Assembly: GCF_006148925.1 (NCBI RefSeq)
Contig: NZ_VAWB01000002.1
Location: 496,001-560,000 of the forward strand
Length of the DNA stretch: 64,000 nucleotides
Direction: 5' to 3'
From: Hyunsoonleella aestuarii
GTDB taxonomy: Bacteria; Bacteroidota; Bacteroidia; Flavobacteriales; Flavobacteriaceae
The notes below the pieces were generated by a model. The model saw only the letters and a program-made list of their open reading frames with translations. It ran no database searches and was not told where the DNA came from. The translations under genes were made by a program, and so were the position numbers. Positions 53,698 to 62,835 of the stretch are shown in pieces; the first letter of the stretch is position 1, and each line of letters begins with the position of its first letter.

Positions 53698-53808
53698 AAC
53701 ATTTTGGTTTAATTAATAAATGATGTCAACATAAATTCGGTCTAAACAACAAATGCCGGTTCTACAAAGTAAAACCAACTAAAAGTTGTCAAGTAAAAGG
53801 TAAGACGA

Positions 53809-53854
53809 GGGCATCTTTAATTTGCTATTAATCAAGTATGCTCTTAAAATAAAA
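53809..53854 (-). promoter_or_regulatory. Conserved upstream element, copy 2
   Basis: Contains AATTTGCTATTAATCAA (53819-53835), identical to copy 1 at 45230-45246, with matching flanks (GGGCAT; TGCTCTTAA). It lies 112-157 bp upstream of the start codon at 53697. Confidence 0.5.
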
Positions 53855-54210
53855 TAAGTGAAATGAAGTAAAATTGTAGATACGAGGGTAATCCAAATGT
53901 ACCAAATAAAAATGCTTAATACAACTTGTGTTTTTCACTTTTAGATTATCCGCATAAAAGTTTAGACCATCTACATTCAATAGTTTTTTATTGAATAATT
54001 TTTAGATAAACCCACATTTTTATTCGATAATCTGTTTTTTTTTTAAATATGTTGAAAACATAATAATCTAACAGCCCCTATAATTGTTAATATTTACTAA
54101 AATATAACTCCCTTAATCCTACGAATTATTACATTCGCTTAAATTTTTTTAAAAATGAAATAAGCCATAACTAGAAGTTGATAACAATCGAAATGATTGT
54201 TGGCGAATTA

Positions 54211-54240
54211 CATTTCTGTGCTGAGCAATGTCGAAGCATG
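54211..54240. repeat. REP-like short repeat fragment
   Basis: Contains TGCTGAGCAATGTCGAAG, resembling the CTGAGCGnAGTCGAAG core of short palindromic repeats scattered between Bacteroidota genes. Only one clear copy here; resemblance from memory. Confidence 0.3.
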
Positions 54241-54269
54241 ACCGATAAAAAACAATAAAATTTAAACAG

Positions 54270-55655
54270 ATGAAAAATTTCTTTTTTTTAACTTTTGTAA
54301 TCCTAGCTATTGTATCCTGTAAAAATGAGAAAAGTGATAAAAAAGTGGATTATGCTATTATCTCTGGAATCATTAAAAACAAACCTATTGGAGAGCTAAC
54401 TATTAATAGCTACGACAGAACTTTTAGTGAACCTATTAAAGTTGCTGATGACGGAAGTTTCGTTGATACATTGAAGATTAAAACGAATTCTTACGTTCTT
54501 TTTGACAGCAAGAATCCTGTATTTCTTCGTCTTACAAAAGGAGATAACTTAAAAATTGACTACGATGCCAATGATTTCGAAAACTCTTTAACTTTATCTG
54601 GGCAAGGTGCTTACGTAAACAAGTATTTATTAGCAAAAATGAAAACTGAAAAAAGTTTTTTAGGGAATCGTTTTGAGACCTACAAGCTAAATGAAACCGA
54701 TTTTAAAGCTAAATATAATGATCTTAAAAATTCAAGTTTAGAATTGATGAATAGTTCGGAGGGCCTTGATGAAGCGTTTAAAGCATTAGAAGAAAAAGAC
54801 CTACACTATTATTATTTGGCTAGGTTGAATGAATACGAAAACTACCGCCGTTATGTTACTAAAGATGATACGTTTAATATTTCTGAGGACTTTTTAAATG
54901 ATTTAGATAACCTGGATTATACTAACGAAAAAGATTTTGAATTCTCACAGAATTATAAAGGCTTAGTAAATAGTCATTACAAAGATTTAGCTGATAAATT
55001 AGCTAAAAATGATTCCATTGATAATGACATTGCCTTTTTAAAAACTTTGGGTTCAATTGAGAGTGAAGCTATTAAAAATGGATTGTTATTCGATTTTGCA
55101 AATAACTCCATGAGCTACTCCAAGGACATTGATGCTTTCTACAGTTTATATGCGAATAACTCCAGCAATTCCGAAAATAACTTAGTTGTAAAAGAGAAGT
55201 ATGACAAATTAATGGCACTTGCCCAAGGACGACCATCTCCAAAGTTTTTCGATTATGTTAACTATAAGGGTGGTACCACATCTTTAGATGATTTAAAGGG
55301 TAAGTATGTTTATGTTGATGTATGGGCTACATGGTGCGGTCCATGTAAACGTGAAATTCCTTATTTAAAGGAAGTTGAAAATAAATATCATGATAAGAAT
55401 ATTGAATTTGTTAGTGTTTCTATTGATAAAGCTGCGGATAGCGACAAGTGGAAAAATATGATTGAAGATAAAGAGTTAGGTGGTATGCAGCTGTTTGCAG
55501 ATAATGATTGGAATTCAAAATTTGTTAAAGACTACCAAATTCAGGGGATTCCTCGATTTATATTAATTGATGCTGAAGGAAACATTGTAAATGCCAATGC
55601 ACCTAGACCGTCTGATCCTAAATTAGTGGACTTATTTACTGAACTCAATATCTAA
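54270..55655 (+). CDS. DUF4369-TlpA thioredoxin-fold lipoprotein
   Basis: A 461-residue lipoprotein (lipobox AIVSC, Cys17). The N-terminal ~100 residues form a DUF4369-like domain (YAIISGIIKNKPIGELTI...), a helical middle follows, and from ~320 a TlpA/AhpC-TSA thioredoxin domain contains the active site WCGPCKRE (~354) and the cis-Pro in QGIPRFILID. Such periplasmic proteins reduce disulphides or assist cytochrome c and envelope folding. It is followed by a bidirectional terminator. Confidence 0.92.
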   Translation: MKNFFFLTFVILAIVSCKNEKSDKKVDYAIISGIIKNKPIGELTINSYDRTFSEPIKVADDGSFVDTLKIKTNSYVLFDSKNPVFLRLTKGDNLKIDYDANDFENSLTLSGQGAYVNKYLLAKMKTEKSFLGNRFETYKLNETDFKAKYNDLKNSSLELMNSSEGLDEAFKALEEKDLHYYYLARLNEYENYRRYVTKDDTFNISEDFLNDLDNLDYTNEKDFEFSQNYKGLVNSHYKDLADKLAKNDSIDNDIAFLKTLGSIESEAIKNGLLFDFANNSMSYSKDIDAFYSLYANNSSNSENNLVVKEKYDKLMALAQGRPSPKFFDYVNYKGGTTSLDDLKGKYVYVDVWATWCGPCKREIPYLKEVENKYHDKNIEFVSVSIDKAADSDKWKNMIEDKELGGMQLFADNDWNSKFVKDYQIQGIPRFILIDAEGNIVNANAPRPSDPKLVDLFTELNI

Positions 55656-55674
55656 TTGATTATATAATTTAAAT

Positions 55675-55703
55675 AAAAAAAGCCGCTGGAAGCGGCTTTT
55701 TTT
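55675..55703. terminator. Bidirectional terminator between convergent genes
   Basis: AGCCGCT (55681-55687) and AGCGGCT (55691-55697) with a GGA loop, flanked by A and T runs on either side, between the thioredoxin lipoprotein gene (stop 55655) and the NAD(P)HX gene (stop 55702). Confidence 0.95.
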
Positions 55704-57258
55704 ATTCTTCCGCATCGGCAGTATCATCAGTTTCTTGAATATTTTCTGGCTGTTTAAATAAATCAATAAAAGCTTCACCTAAATAATCAATTATATGGCT
55801 AGCAACTAGACTTTGGTAGCCAAAATATTCAACAGCGATATCAGCGGATTTACCATGTAAAAAGACGCCAAAAATAGCCGCAACAGAAGGATGATAACCT
55901 TGAGCTATTAAACCCGTTATAATACCTGTTAATACATCACCAGATCCGGCAGTCGCCATTCCCGGATTTCCAGTGGTGTTAACATATAACTTGTCATCAA
56001 AAATAATGATGGTATTTGCACCTTTAATTACAAGAATCGACTTATGCTTCTTTGAAAAGGCCTTGGCTTTTTTCAATTTATCAAAATCATCTGTCCATGA
56101 ACCAATAAGTCTTTCTAATTCTTTTGGATGCGGCGTTAAAATAGACTCGTCTGGTAATAATTTTATTAGAGACTTCTTTTTAGAAAGTATATTTAAACCA
56201 TCAGCATCAATAACCAAAGGGGCTGTATTATGCTTTAAAAAAGTCCCAAAGGCAGAAATGGTGTCATTATTAGTTCCAGCACCAATACCAAAAGCAATGA
56301 CACTTGGTTTAATTTCAAAATCTATGGAAGTTATCTGTTCTTCGTCATTATCTGTTATAACCATAACCTCTGGCAACGCTGCTTGTATTGGTACATAACC
56401 ACATTTTGGAACATAGGCCGTAACCAAACCAGAGCCTGCCGATAATGCTGCTCTACTAGTTAAACTTACTGCTCCAATTTTTCCATAACTACCTCCAATA
56501 ATTAATGAATGACCAAAATTACCCTTATGAGAAAACTTATCTCTAGGAATATAATTAGGTAAAACTTCATGCTTGCCAATTAATTCAACATCTGTTTGGG
56601 TAGTTTGCAAAAACTCTGGATCTAAACCAATATCTAAAACTTCCCATTGAACAGTATATTTCGCGGTTTCAGGTAAAAAGAAAACTAATTTGGGCGAAGC
56701 AAAACTTAAGGTAAACCCAGCATAAACAACAGCATCTTCATTCTCAACGGCCTTATCTGTATAAAGTCCAGATGGTATATCCACAGATAAAGTAAACGCT
56801 TGAGTCTTTTTAAAATGAATAAATAATTCTTTAATCCAAGATTGCACTAGTCTATTAAGTCCTATTCCGAAAATGGCGTCTACAATAATATCGTCTCTAT
56901 GCATTTCGGGAAAGTCTTCGGAACAACTTAACAATTCTGGCCAATTTTTAGTGACATTCTTCACGCGATCATAGTTGATTAAAAAATCTTTTGATCGTTT
57001 ATCACTGCAATTAACAATATAGGTTTTTACGTTATAACCATGTGTAATTAAGTGTCGAGCTATCACCAAGCCATCTCCCCCATTGTTGCCAATGCCACAA
57101 AAAACATGAATAGGAACCTGTGCCCCTTGCATGCGTAAATGCATCCAATTAAAAATTTGAGTGCCCGCACGTTCCATTAAATCGGTTGATGAAATGCCTT
57201 GACGTTCGGTGGTTATTTTATCTCCTTCATAAATCTGCTCCTTAGAAAATATCTTCAT
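55702..57258 (-). CDS. nnr: Bifunctional NAD(P)H-hydrate epimerase/dehydratase
   Basis: A 518-residue fusion of both repair enzymes. The N-terminal YjeF_N epimerase domain (~1-215) has FCGIGNNGGDGLVIARHL and VDAIFGIGLNR; the C-terminal carbohydrate kinase-like ADP/ATP-dependent dehydratase (~225-500) has HKGNFGHSLIIGGSYGKIGA, LTPHPKELERLIG and the GNPGMATAGSGDVLTGIITGLI motif with the catalytic Asp. It repairs hydrated NADH and NADPH in the cytoplasm. A ~20-residue acidic tail with DDTADAEE ends the protein. Confidence 0.95.
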   Translation of the reverse strand: MKIFSKEQIYEGDKITTERQGISSTDLMERAGTQIFNWMHLRMQGAQVPIHVFCGIGNNGGDGLVIARHLITHGYNVKTYIVNCSDKRSKDFLINYDRVKNVTKNWPELLSCSEDFPEMHRDDIIVDAIFGIGLNRLVQSWIKELFIHFKKTQAFTLSVDIPSGLYTDKAVENEDAVVYAGFTLSFASPKLVFFLPETAKYTVQWEVLDIGLDPEFLQTTQTDVELIGKHEVLPNYIPRDKFSHKGNFGHSLIIGGSYGKIGAVSLTSRAALSAGSGLVTAYVPKCGYVPIQAALPEVMVITDNDEEQITSIDFEIKPSVIAFGIGAGTNNDTISAFGTFLKHNTAPLVIDADGLNILSKKKSLIKLLPDESILTPHPKELERLIGSWTDDFDKLKKAKAFSKKHKSILVIKGANTIIIFDDKLYVNTTGNPGMATAGSGDVLTGIITGLIAQGYHPSVAAIFGVFLHGKSADIAVEYFGYQSLVASHIIDYLGEAFIDLFKQPENIQETDDTADAEE

Positions 57259-57385
57259 CTCTTATTTTTTTATTATTGATTTTTCAGTTCTAGTTTATAT
57301 TCGTTAGCATTATTAAACGAAAATTGATTCAGTATAAGAATATTGTAAAAAGTTTTGATTAGTTTTTTTATTAGGCTAAATGTAA

Positions 57386-57393
57386 TACTTTTG
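57386..57393 (+). promoter_or_regulatory. Bacteroidota -7 box for the thr operon
   Basis: TACTTTTG matches TAnnTTTG exactly, 20 bp before the ATG of the leader ORF at 57413. A TTTTG near 57353 is too far upstream to be a standard -33 element, so the promoter rests on the -7 box and position. Confidence 0.5.
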
Positions 57394-57412
57394 GAGTGTA
57401 TATATCAATACC

Positions 57413-57520
57413 ATGAGTCCAAGTATTTTAAATACAATAGCAATTTTAGCTTTAAACCTTAAGGCTAATGCGTCTGTTTTAGGATTCAACACAAATATTA
57501 CGACCCTTTGGGGTTGCTAA
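57413..57520 (+). CDS. Candidate threonine/isoleucine leader peptide
   Basis: A 35-codon ORF upstream of thrA, starting MSPSILNTIAILALN and ending GFNTNITTLWGC. The codons just before the Trp read AAC ACA AAT ATT ACG ACC (Asn-Thr-Asn-Ile-Thr-Thr); the whole ORF holds four Thr and four Ile. It starts 20 bp after a perfect -7 box and ends 82 bp before thrA. The downstream region has a hairpin candidate. These are the features of an attenuation leader; no Bacteroidota thr leader is known to me, so this is a candidate. Confidence 0.55.
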   Translation: MSPSILNTIAILALNLKANASVLGFNTNITTLWGC

Positions 57521-57539
57521 TAATATACTCTTCAGGTAA

Positions 57540-57562
57540 CTATTGTGGTTCAATTAATCACA
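57540..57562 (+). promoter_or_regulatory. Hairpin after the thr leader ORF
   Basis: TTGTGGTT pairs with AATCACAA, 8 bp with one G-U, loop CAATT, in the interval between leader stop and thrA; followed by a T-rich stretch (ATTATTTTT) rather than a classical T run. It could be a weak attenuator. Confidence 0.35.
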
Positions 57563-57602
57563 AATTCATAAATATTATTTTTAACAAACAATTCATTAAA
57601 AA

Positions 57603-60047
57603 ATGAAGGTTTTAAAATTCGGAGGGACTTCTGTAGGTTCTTCAAAAAATATAAATAACGTCATCAATATTTTAGAAGATTATTCTAAAAGTGATTCCAT
57701 TATATGCGTAGTTTCTGCTGTTGGCGGAATTACAGATAAACTTTTACTTGCAGGTAAGCAAGCTCAAAATAAAGATCAATCTTTTCAGGAAACATTCAAT
57801 TTAATTAAAGAAATTCATTTCGATATAATAAATGAATTAAATACCCAAAATAGTGAATCTATTTTAAGCTTTGTTGATGAAAAACTTAACGCTTTAAAAA
57901 GTTTATTAGAAGGTATTTTCTTAATTAACGAACTATCGCCTAAAACTTCCGATAAGCTCGTAACCTTTGGTGAAACCCTTTCTTCATTTATTATAGCAGA
58001 AACTATGAAAAATAGAAATATCTCTGCTGAAAGGAAAAATTCCCAAGAACTTATAATAACGAATTCCAACTTTACGAAGGCTGAAGTTGATTATACCGTA
58101 ACCAATAAAAATATTCGAGAGTATTTTAAAACTGCATCACAAAGAATAACCATACTTCCAGGATTTATTTCTAAATCGGTTATTGGAGAACAAACCACGC
58201 TAGGTCGTGGGGGGTCGGATTTTACGGCAGCCATAATAGCAGCTGCTTTGAATGTAGAGCAATTAGAAATTTGGACTGATGTAAGTGGTATGTTCACTAC
58301 CAATCCTAAAATGGTTAAGCAGGCCTACCCTATTGATAAAATATCGTATCAAGAAGCTATGGAATTATCACATTTTGGTGCTAAAGTACTATATCCCCCA
58401 ACTGTGCAACCAGTTTTAGATTTAAATATCCCAATTCACATTAAAAATACACTGGCACCAAATGACAATGGTACCGTGATTTCTAATGATGATGTTAATA
58501 GTAGTAATCCTGTAAAAGGCATAAGTAATATTGGAAACATTGCTTTACTTACACTTCAGGGAAGTGGTATGGTGGGAATTCCTGGTTTTTCTAAACGATT
58601 ATTTGAAACACTTTCTCAGGAAAAAATAAATGTTATTTTGATTACTCAAGCTTCATCAGAACATTCTATTTGCCTTGGTATAGATTCGAATGACGCTGAA
58701 AATGCAAAAATAGCTATTGACACAACATTCGAAAACGAAATAGCGCTTCATAAAATCGACCCTATTCTTGTTGAAACAGGACTTTCTATTATTGCTCTTG
58801 TTGGGGATAGCATGAAGAACCATCAAGGTATAAGTGGAAAAATGTTTAGCACCTTGGGTAAAAACAACATTAATATTAGAGCTATTGCTCAAGGTGCTTC
58901 AGAAAAAAATATCTCAGCCGTTATAGCTGATAACGATGTTAAAAAAGCATTAAATACCTTACACGAACAATTTTTCGAAGCTAAAACAAAACAGTTAAAT
59001 GTATTCATTACGGGTGTTGGTAATGTAGGTGAACGTTTGGTCGAACAAATAAAACAACAGAAGAAATATTTAAAGGAAAACTTAAAAATAAGCCTTCGCG
59101 TTGCTGGATTATCCAATTCTAAAACCATGATATTTGATGAATCTGGTATCGATTTAAAAAATTGGAAAGAACAATTAGCCGAAGGAGAAAAAGCATCTTT
59201 AACTGGCTTTTTTGAAAAAACAAAAGCGCTTAATTTACGAAACAGTATATTCGTGGATGTCACGGCAAATTATGATGTGGCCAATTTATACGCTAATTAT
59301 TTAAGGCAAAGTATTGCTGTAGTAGCTTGTAATAAAATTGCCTGCTCGAGTGATTTTGAAAACTATAAATTACTTAAGCGATTGTCATTAAAATATAATG
59401 CGCCTTTCTTATTCGAAACTAATGTAGGTGCTGGGTTACCTATAATTGATACTTTAGGCAACTTAATGGCTTCTGGGGATAAAATAACCTCTATCCAAGC
59501 GGTACTTTCGGGAAGTTTAAATTTCGTGTTCAACAATTTTAACGACCATACTAAATTTTACGACATTGTTAAACAAGCAGGCGCAGAAGGTTATACCGAA
59601 CCAGATCCTCGAATTGACTTAAGCGGTGTTGATGTTGCTCGTAAAATATTGATTTTAGCCAGAGAAAGTGGTGTTGAAATGAATTTAGAAGATATTGAAA
59701 ACACTTCATTCCTATCTGAAGCTGGATTAAAAAGTGATTCGGTTGATGATTTTTATCAAACTTTAATTGACGACGAAGCGCATTACCAAAATTTATATGC
59801 ATCAGCTAAAAGCAATAATTGCCAACTAAAATATGTTGCAAAGTTTGATGGTGAAAACGCAAGTGTTGGTTTACAAGAAATTCCAGAAGGGCATCCTTTT
59901 TATAATTTGGAAGGTAGCGACAATATAGTGATGTTCTATACGCAACGTTACCCTAAACAACCAATGATTATTAAAGGTGCTGGTGCTGGTGCCGATGTAA
60001 CGGCATCAGGCTTGTTTGCAGATATTATTAGATTGGCAAATGATTAG
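57603..60047 (+). CDS. thrA: Bifunctional aspartokinase/homoserine dehydrogenase
   Basis: An 814-residue fusion. Aspartokinase (~1-290) starts with KFGGTSVGSSKNINNV and has LGRGGSDFTAA near 205; two ACT domains (~310-455) follow (LLTLQGSGMVGIPGFSKRLFETLSQEKINVILITQ); homoserine dehydrogenase (~465-814) starts with NVFITGVGNVGERLVEQI and contains FETNVGAGLPIIDTLGNL and GYTEPDPRIDLSGVDVARKILIL. It makes homoserine from aspartate semialdehyde and aspartyl phosphate, with threonine feedback expected at the ACT domains. First gene of thrA-thrB-thrC. Confidence 0.97.
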   Translation: MKVLKFGGTSVGSSKNINNVINILEDYSKSDSIICVVSAVGGITDKLLLAGKQAQNKDQSFQETFNLIKEIHFDIINELNTQNSESILSFVDEKLNALKSLLEGIFLINELSPKTSDKLVTFGETLSSFIIAETMKNRNISAERKNSQELIITNSNFTKAEVDYTVTNKNIREYFKTASQRITILPGFISKSVIGEQTTLGRGGSDFTAAIIAAALNVEQLEIWTDVSGMFTTNPKMVKQAYPIDKISYQEAMELSHFGAKVLYPPTVQPVLDLNIPIHIKNTLAPNDNGTVISNDDVNSSNPVKGISNIGNIALLTLQGSGMVGIPGFSKRLFETLSQEKINVILITQASSEHSICLGIDSNDAENAKIAIDTTFENEIALHKIDPILVETGLSIIALVGDSMKNHQGISGKMFSTLGKNNINIRAIAQGASEKNISAVIADNDVKKALNTLHEQFFEAKTKQLNVFITGVGNVGERLVEQIKQQKKYLKENLKISLRVAGLSNSKTMIFDESGIDLKNWKEQLAEGEKASLTGFFEKTKALNLRNSIFVDVTANYDVANLYANYLRQSIAVVACNKIACSSDFENYKLLKRLSLKYNAPFLFETNVGAGLPIIDTLGNLMASGDKITSIQAVLSGSLNFVFNNFNDHTKFYDIVKQAGAEGYTEPDPRIDLSGVDVARKILILARESGVEMNLEDIENTSFLSEAGLKSDSVDDFYQTLIDDEAHYQNLYASAKSNNCQLKYVAKFDGENASVGLQEIPEGHPFYNLEGSDNIVMFYTQRYPKQPMIIKGAGAGADVTASGLFADIIRLAND

Positions 60048-60125
60048 TTTTTTAAGAATATGGAATTACATAAAAGAAGCTCTAGTTACTGTTCCAGTGC
60101 ACCGGAGAATTATTTAGTAGATATG

Positions 60126-61049
60126 ATGAATGAAATTAAAATATTCTCCCCTGCAACTGTTGCTAATGTGGCATGTGGTTTCGACGTTTTAGGGTTTTGC
60201 CTAGATAATGTTGGGGACAACATGGTTATTAGAAAAACTGAAAAGAAAGGTATTTCTATTACCAATATTGAAGGTTTCGATTTACCCTATGAAACCGAGT
60301 TAAATGTAGCTGGTGTTTCCGCCTTAGCCATGTATGAAGTGTTAGATGTAGATTTCGGATTTGAAATAGAAATCTACAAAAACATAAAACCTGGAAGTGG
60401 CATTGGAAGCAGTGCTGCAAGTGCCGTTGGTAGCGTTTTTGGCATGAATGAACTCATAGGAAGACCTTTTAATACAACACAATTAACCGAATTCGCCATA
60501 AAAGGGGAAGCATTGGCTAGCAAGTGCGAGCATGCTGATAACTTAGCTCCTGCCCTATTTGGTGGGTTCACCTTAGTAAAAAGTGTATCGCCGTTGAAGA
60601 TACTTGAAATTCCAACTCCAAATGAGTTGTATGCTACTATCATTCATCCACAGATAGAGATTAAAACCTCTGAGGCAAGAGCAATTCTTCCGTCTAAAGT
60701 AGCATTGAGTGATGCCATCGCCCAATGGGCCAATGTTGGTAGCTTGGTTCACGGATTACATACAAACGACTATAATTTAATTAAAGAGTCGTTACATGAT
60801 GGTATTGTAGAACCTTACAGATGTAAATTGATTCCACATTTTAAGGAAATAAAAGAAAGTGCTTTAAATGTTGGAGCATTAGGCGTTGGGATATCTGGAT
60901 CGGGTCCATCTATATTTTCATTAAATAAAGGATTAGAAACGGCAAATAAAGTGAAAGATGCGATGCAAAATGTATATAAAAATACAGGTATTGAATTTGA
61001 TATACACGTATCAAAGATTAATACCGATGGAATTAAAATAATAGGATAA
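60126..61049 (+). CDS. thrB: Homoserine kinase
   Basis: Start placed at the ATG at 60126 (MNEIKIFSPATVANV), which is the family's beginning; the open frame extends to an ATG at 60060 through a low-quality segment. 307 residues. The GHMP kinase motif is IKPGSGIGSSAASAVGS (~105); other landmarks are GFDVLGFCLDN (~20) and GISGSGPSIFSL near the C-terminus. It phosphorylates homoserine. It follows thrA by 78 bp from the chosen start. Confidence 0.95.
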   Translation: MNEIKIFSPATVANVACGFDVLGFCLDNVGDNMVIRKTEKKGISITNIEGFDLPYETELNVAGVSALAMYEVLDVDFGFEIEIYKNIKPGSGIGSSAASAVGSVFGMNELIGRPFNTTQLTEFAIKGEALASKCEHADNLAPALFGGFTLVKSVSPLKILEIPTPNELYATIIHPQIEIKTSEARAILPSKVALSDAIAQWANVGSLVHGLHTNDYNLIKESLHDGIVEPYRCKLIPHFKEIKESALNVGALGVGISGSGPSIFSLNKGLETANKVKDAMQNVYKNTGIEFDIHVSKINTDGIKIIG

Positions 61050-61136
61050 GTGTTATTGTCATTTTGAACACAAGTGAGGAATCCCATAATACACAAGTAA
61101 TCAAAATATTCTTGCCTTTACAAGAAACAAACAAAA
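61050..61136. repeat. REP-like remnant between thrB and thrC
   Basis: The 87-bp gap holds a TGTCATTTTGAACACAAGTG AGGAATCC string, resembling the short GTCATTCTGA...GAATC palindromic repeats found between genes of many Bacteroidota. Only partial; recognised from memory. Confidence 0.3.
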
Positions 61137-62429
61137 ATGAAATACTACTCTTTAAATAAACAAGCGCCAGATTCAACATTTAAAAATGCAGTGATTAAAG
61201 GGCTTGCCCCAGATAAAGGTTTATACTTTCCTGAAAGCATTACACCTTTACCTCAATCATTTTTTGAGAATATTGATAATTTATCCAATACTGAAATTGC
61301 TTATGAAGCCATCAAACAATTTGTATGTCCAGAAATTCCTGAAGCAACTTTAAAAACAATTGTCGATGAAACGCTTTCTTTTGATTTCCCTGTTGTTAAA
61401 TTAAATGACAACATTTCAACTTTAGAATTATTTCATGGACCTACCATGGCATTTAAAGATGTGGGCGCACGATTTATGGCACGCTGCTTAGGTTTTTTTA
61501 ATAAAAATAACGATGAAGAAGTTACCGTTTTAGTGGCTACTTCTGGTGATACTGGTGGTGCTGTTGCAAATGGGTTTTTAGGTGTAAAAGGTGTTAATGT
61601 AGTTATTCTTTATCCTAGTGGTAAAGTAAGCGATATTCAAGAAAAGCAATTAACTACATTGGGTCAAAATATAAAAGCCTTGGAAGTTAATGGCACTTTC
61701 GATGATTGCCAAGCCATGGTAAAAACAGCTTTTTTAGATGAGTCCCTAACAAGTAAAATGCAGTTAACTTCTGCCAACTCTATTAATGTTGCTCGATGGT
61801 TGCCTCAGTTATTCTATTTTATGTTTGCATATAAGCAACTACATAATAAATATGAGGATATTGTGTTTTCTGTACCAAGCGGAAATTTCGGAAATATTTG
61901 TGCAGGCATGATGGCACAGCAGTTAGGACTGCCAATTAAACATTTTGTTGCTTCTAATAATGAAAACAACGTTGTAACTAGATACCTTATTTCGCAATTG
62001 TACGAACCAAAACCATCAGTTCAAACCATATCGAATGCTATGGACGTAGGTGCACCGAGTAATTTTATCCGTATTGAAGAAATCTATAAAAACAGATTTG
62101 AAACCTTAAAAACAAATTTGTCTTCTTATAGTTTTAGTGATAACGACACCAAGGCTGCTATGCTCGAAATTTATGATAACTATAATTACGTTGCCGATCC
62201 ACATGGTGCTGTTGGATATTTAGGTTGCAAAACCTATTTAAAAGATAACCCAAATGTCCATTGTGTGTTTTTAGAAACAGCACATCCCACTAAGTTTTTA
62301 GATGTGGTTGAAGAGGTTATTAAGAAAGAACAATCTTTGCCTAAACAAATACAATCTGTTATGGGTAAAGACAAAGTATCTAAAGTTATTTCTTCGTATG
62401 AAGATTTAAAGGCTTTTTTATTGAATTAA
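61137..62429 (+). CDS. thrC: Threonine synthase
   Basis: A 430-residue PLP enzyme. LFHGPTMAFKDVGARFMARCLGFF near residue 103 contains the Schiff-base Lys; VLVATSGDTGGAVANGFLGVKGVNVVILYP near 135 and FSVPSGNFGNICAGMMAQQLG near 245 are further PLP-binding blocks. It converts O-phosphohomoserine to threonine. Lies 87 bp after thrB. It completes the threonine pathway downstream of aspartate semialdehyde. Confidence 0.97.
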   Translation: MKYYSLNKQAPDSTFKNAVIKGLAPDKGLYFPESITPLPQSFFENIDNLSNTEIAYEAIKQFVCPEIPEATLKTIVDETLSFDFPVVKLNDNISTLELFHGPTMAFKDVGARFMARCLGFFNKNNDEEVTVLVATSGDTGGAVANGFLGVKGVNVVILYPSGKVSDIQEKQLTTLGQNIKALEVNGTFDDCQAMVKTAFLDESLTSKMQLTSANSINVARWLPQLFYFMFAYKQLHNKYEDIVFSVPSGNFGNICAGMMAQQLGLPIKHFVASNNENNVVTRYLISQLYEPKPSVQTISNAMDVGAPSNFIRIEEIYKNRFETLKTNLSSYSFSDNDTKAAMLEIYDNYNYVADPHGAVGYLGCKTYLKDNPNVHCVFLETAHPTKFLDVVEEVIKKEQSLPKQIQSVMGKDKVSKVISSYEDLKAFLLN

Positions 62430-62482
62430 TCTTATTAATTCCCAAATGATACAAAATATATTTCTGAAGAAAATAATAAAAC

Positions 62483-62725
62483 ATGACTGAAGTAGACTGG
62501 ATTGGTTTTTTAGGTGTTTTTCAAATACTACTCGCCTATTTTTTAAATGTTTTCGAGAAAATCTCTAAAAACGACTTATCATTTATACTTCTTAATCTTA
62601 TTGGTGCATCAATGGCTTGTTTGGCTTCCGTTCTTTTAAAATATTGGCCTTTTATAATATTAGAAGCTATTTGGGCAATAGTGTCGTTGTATTCTCTTTT
62701 CAGGTTTAAGACTATATCAAACTGA
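62483..62725 (+). CDS. Small CBU_0592-like membrane protein
   Basis: An 80-residue protein with three hydrophobic helices (~8-22, 34-52, 56-72). DWIGFLGVFQILLAYFLN and LLNLIGASMACLASVLLKYWPFIILEAIWAIVSLYSLFR match the CBU_0592 family, small inner-membrane proteins of unknown role. 53 bp after thrC in the same direction; might be cotranscribed, but no functional link is obvious. Confidence 0.8.
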   Translation: MTEVDWIGFLGVFQILLAYFLNVFEKISKNDLSFILLNLIGASMACLASVLLKYWPFIILEAIWAIVSLYSLFRFKTISN

Positions 62726-62835
62726 TTTAATCTACATGAATACTATCGGTTTCCACAATAATATAATAAAGCTTTCATTCTAATAATTATAATTGAGTAG
62801 CGAAATTGCTTTTAAGGAGCAATCTAAGAATTTGT

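Larger units (their letters stand above)
53698..54269. other. 572-bp intergenic region
   Basis: No coding sequence. Contains the leader of the 1492-residue gene and the conserved element copy 2 (53809-53854), an AACAATC...GATTGTT hairpin (54183-54201) and a REP-like fragment (54211-54240). The rest is AT-rich without pattern. Confidence 0.5.
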
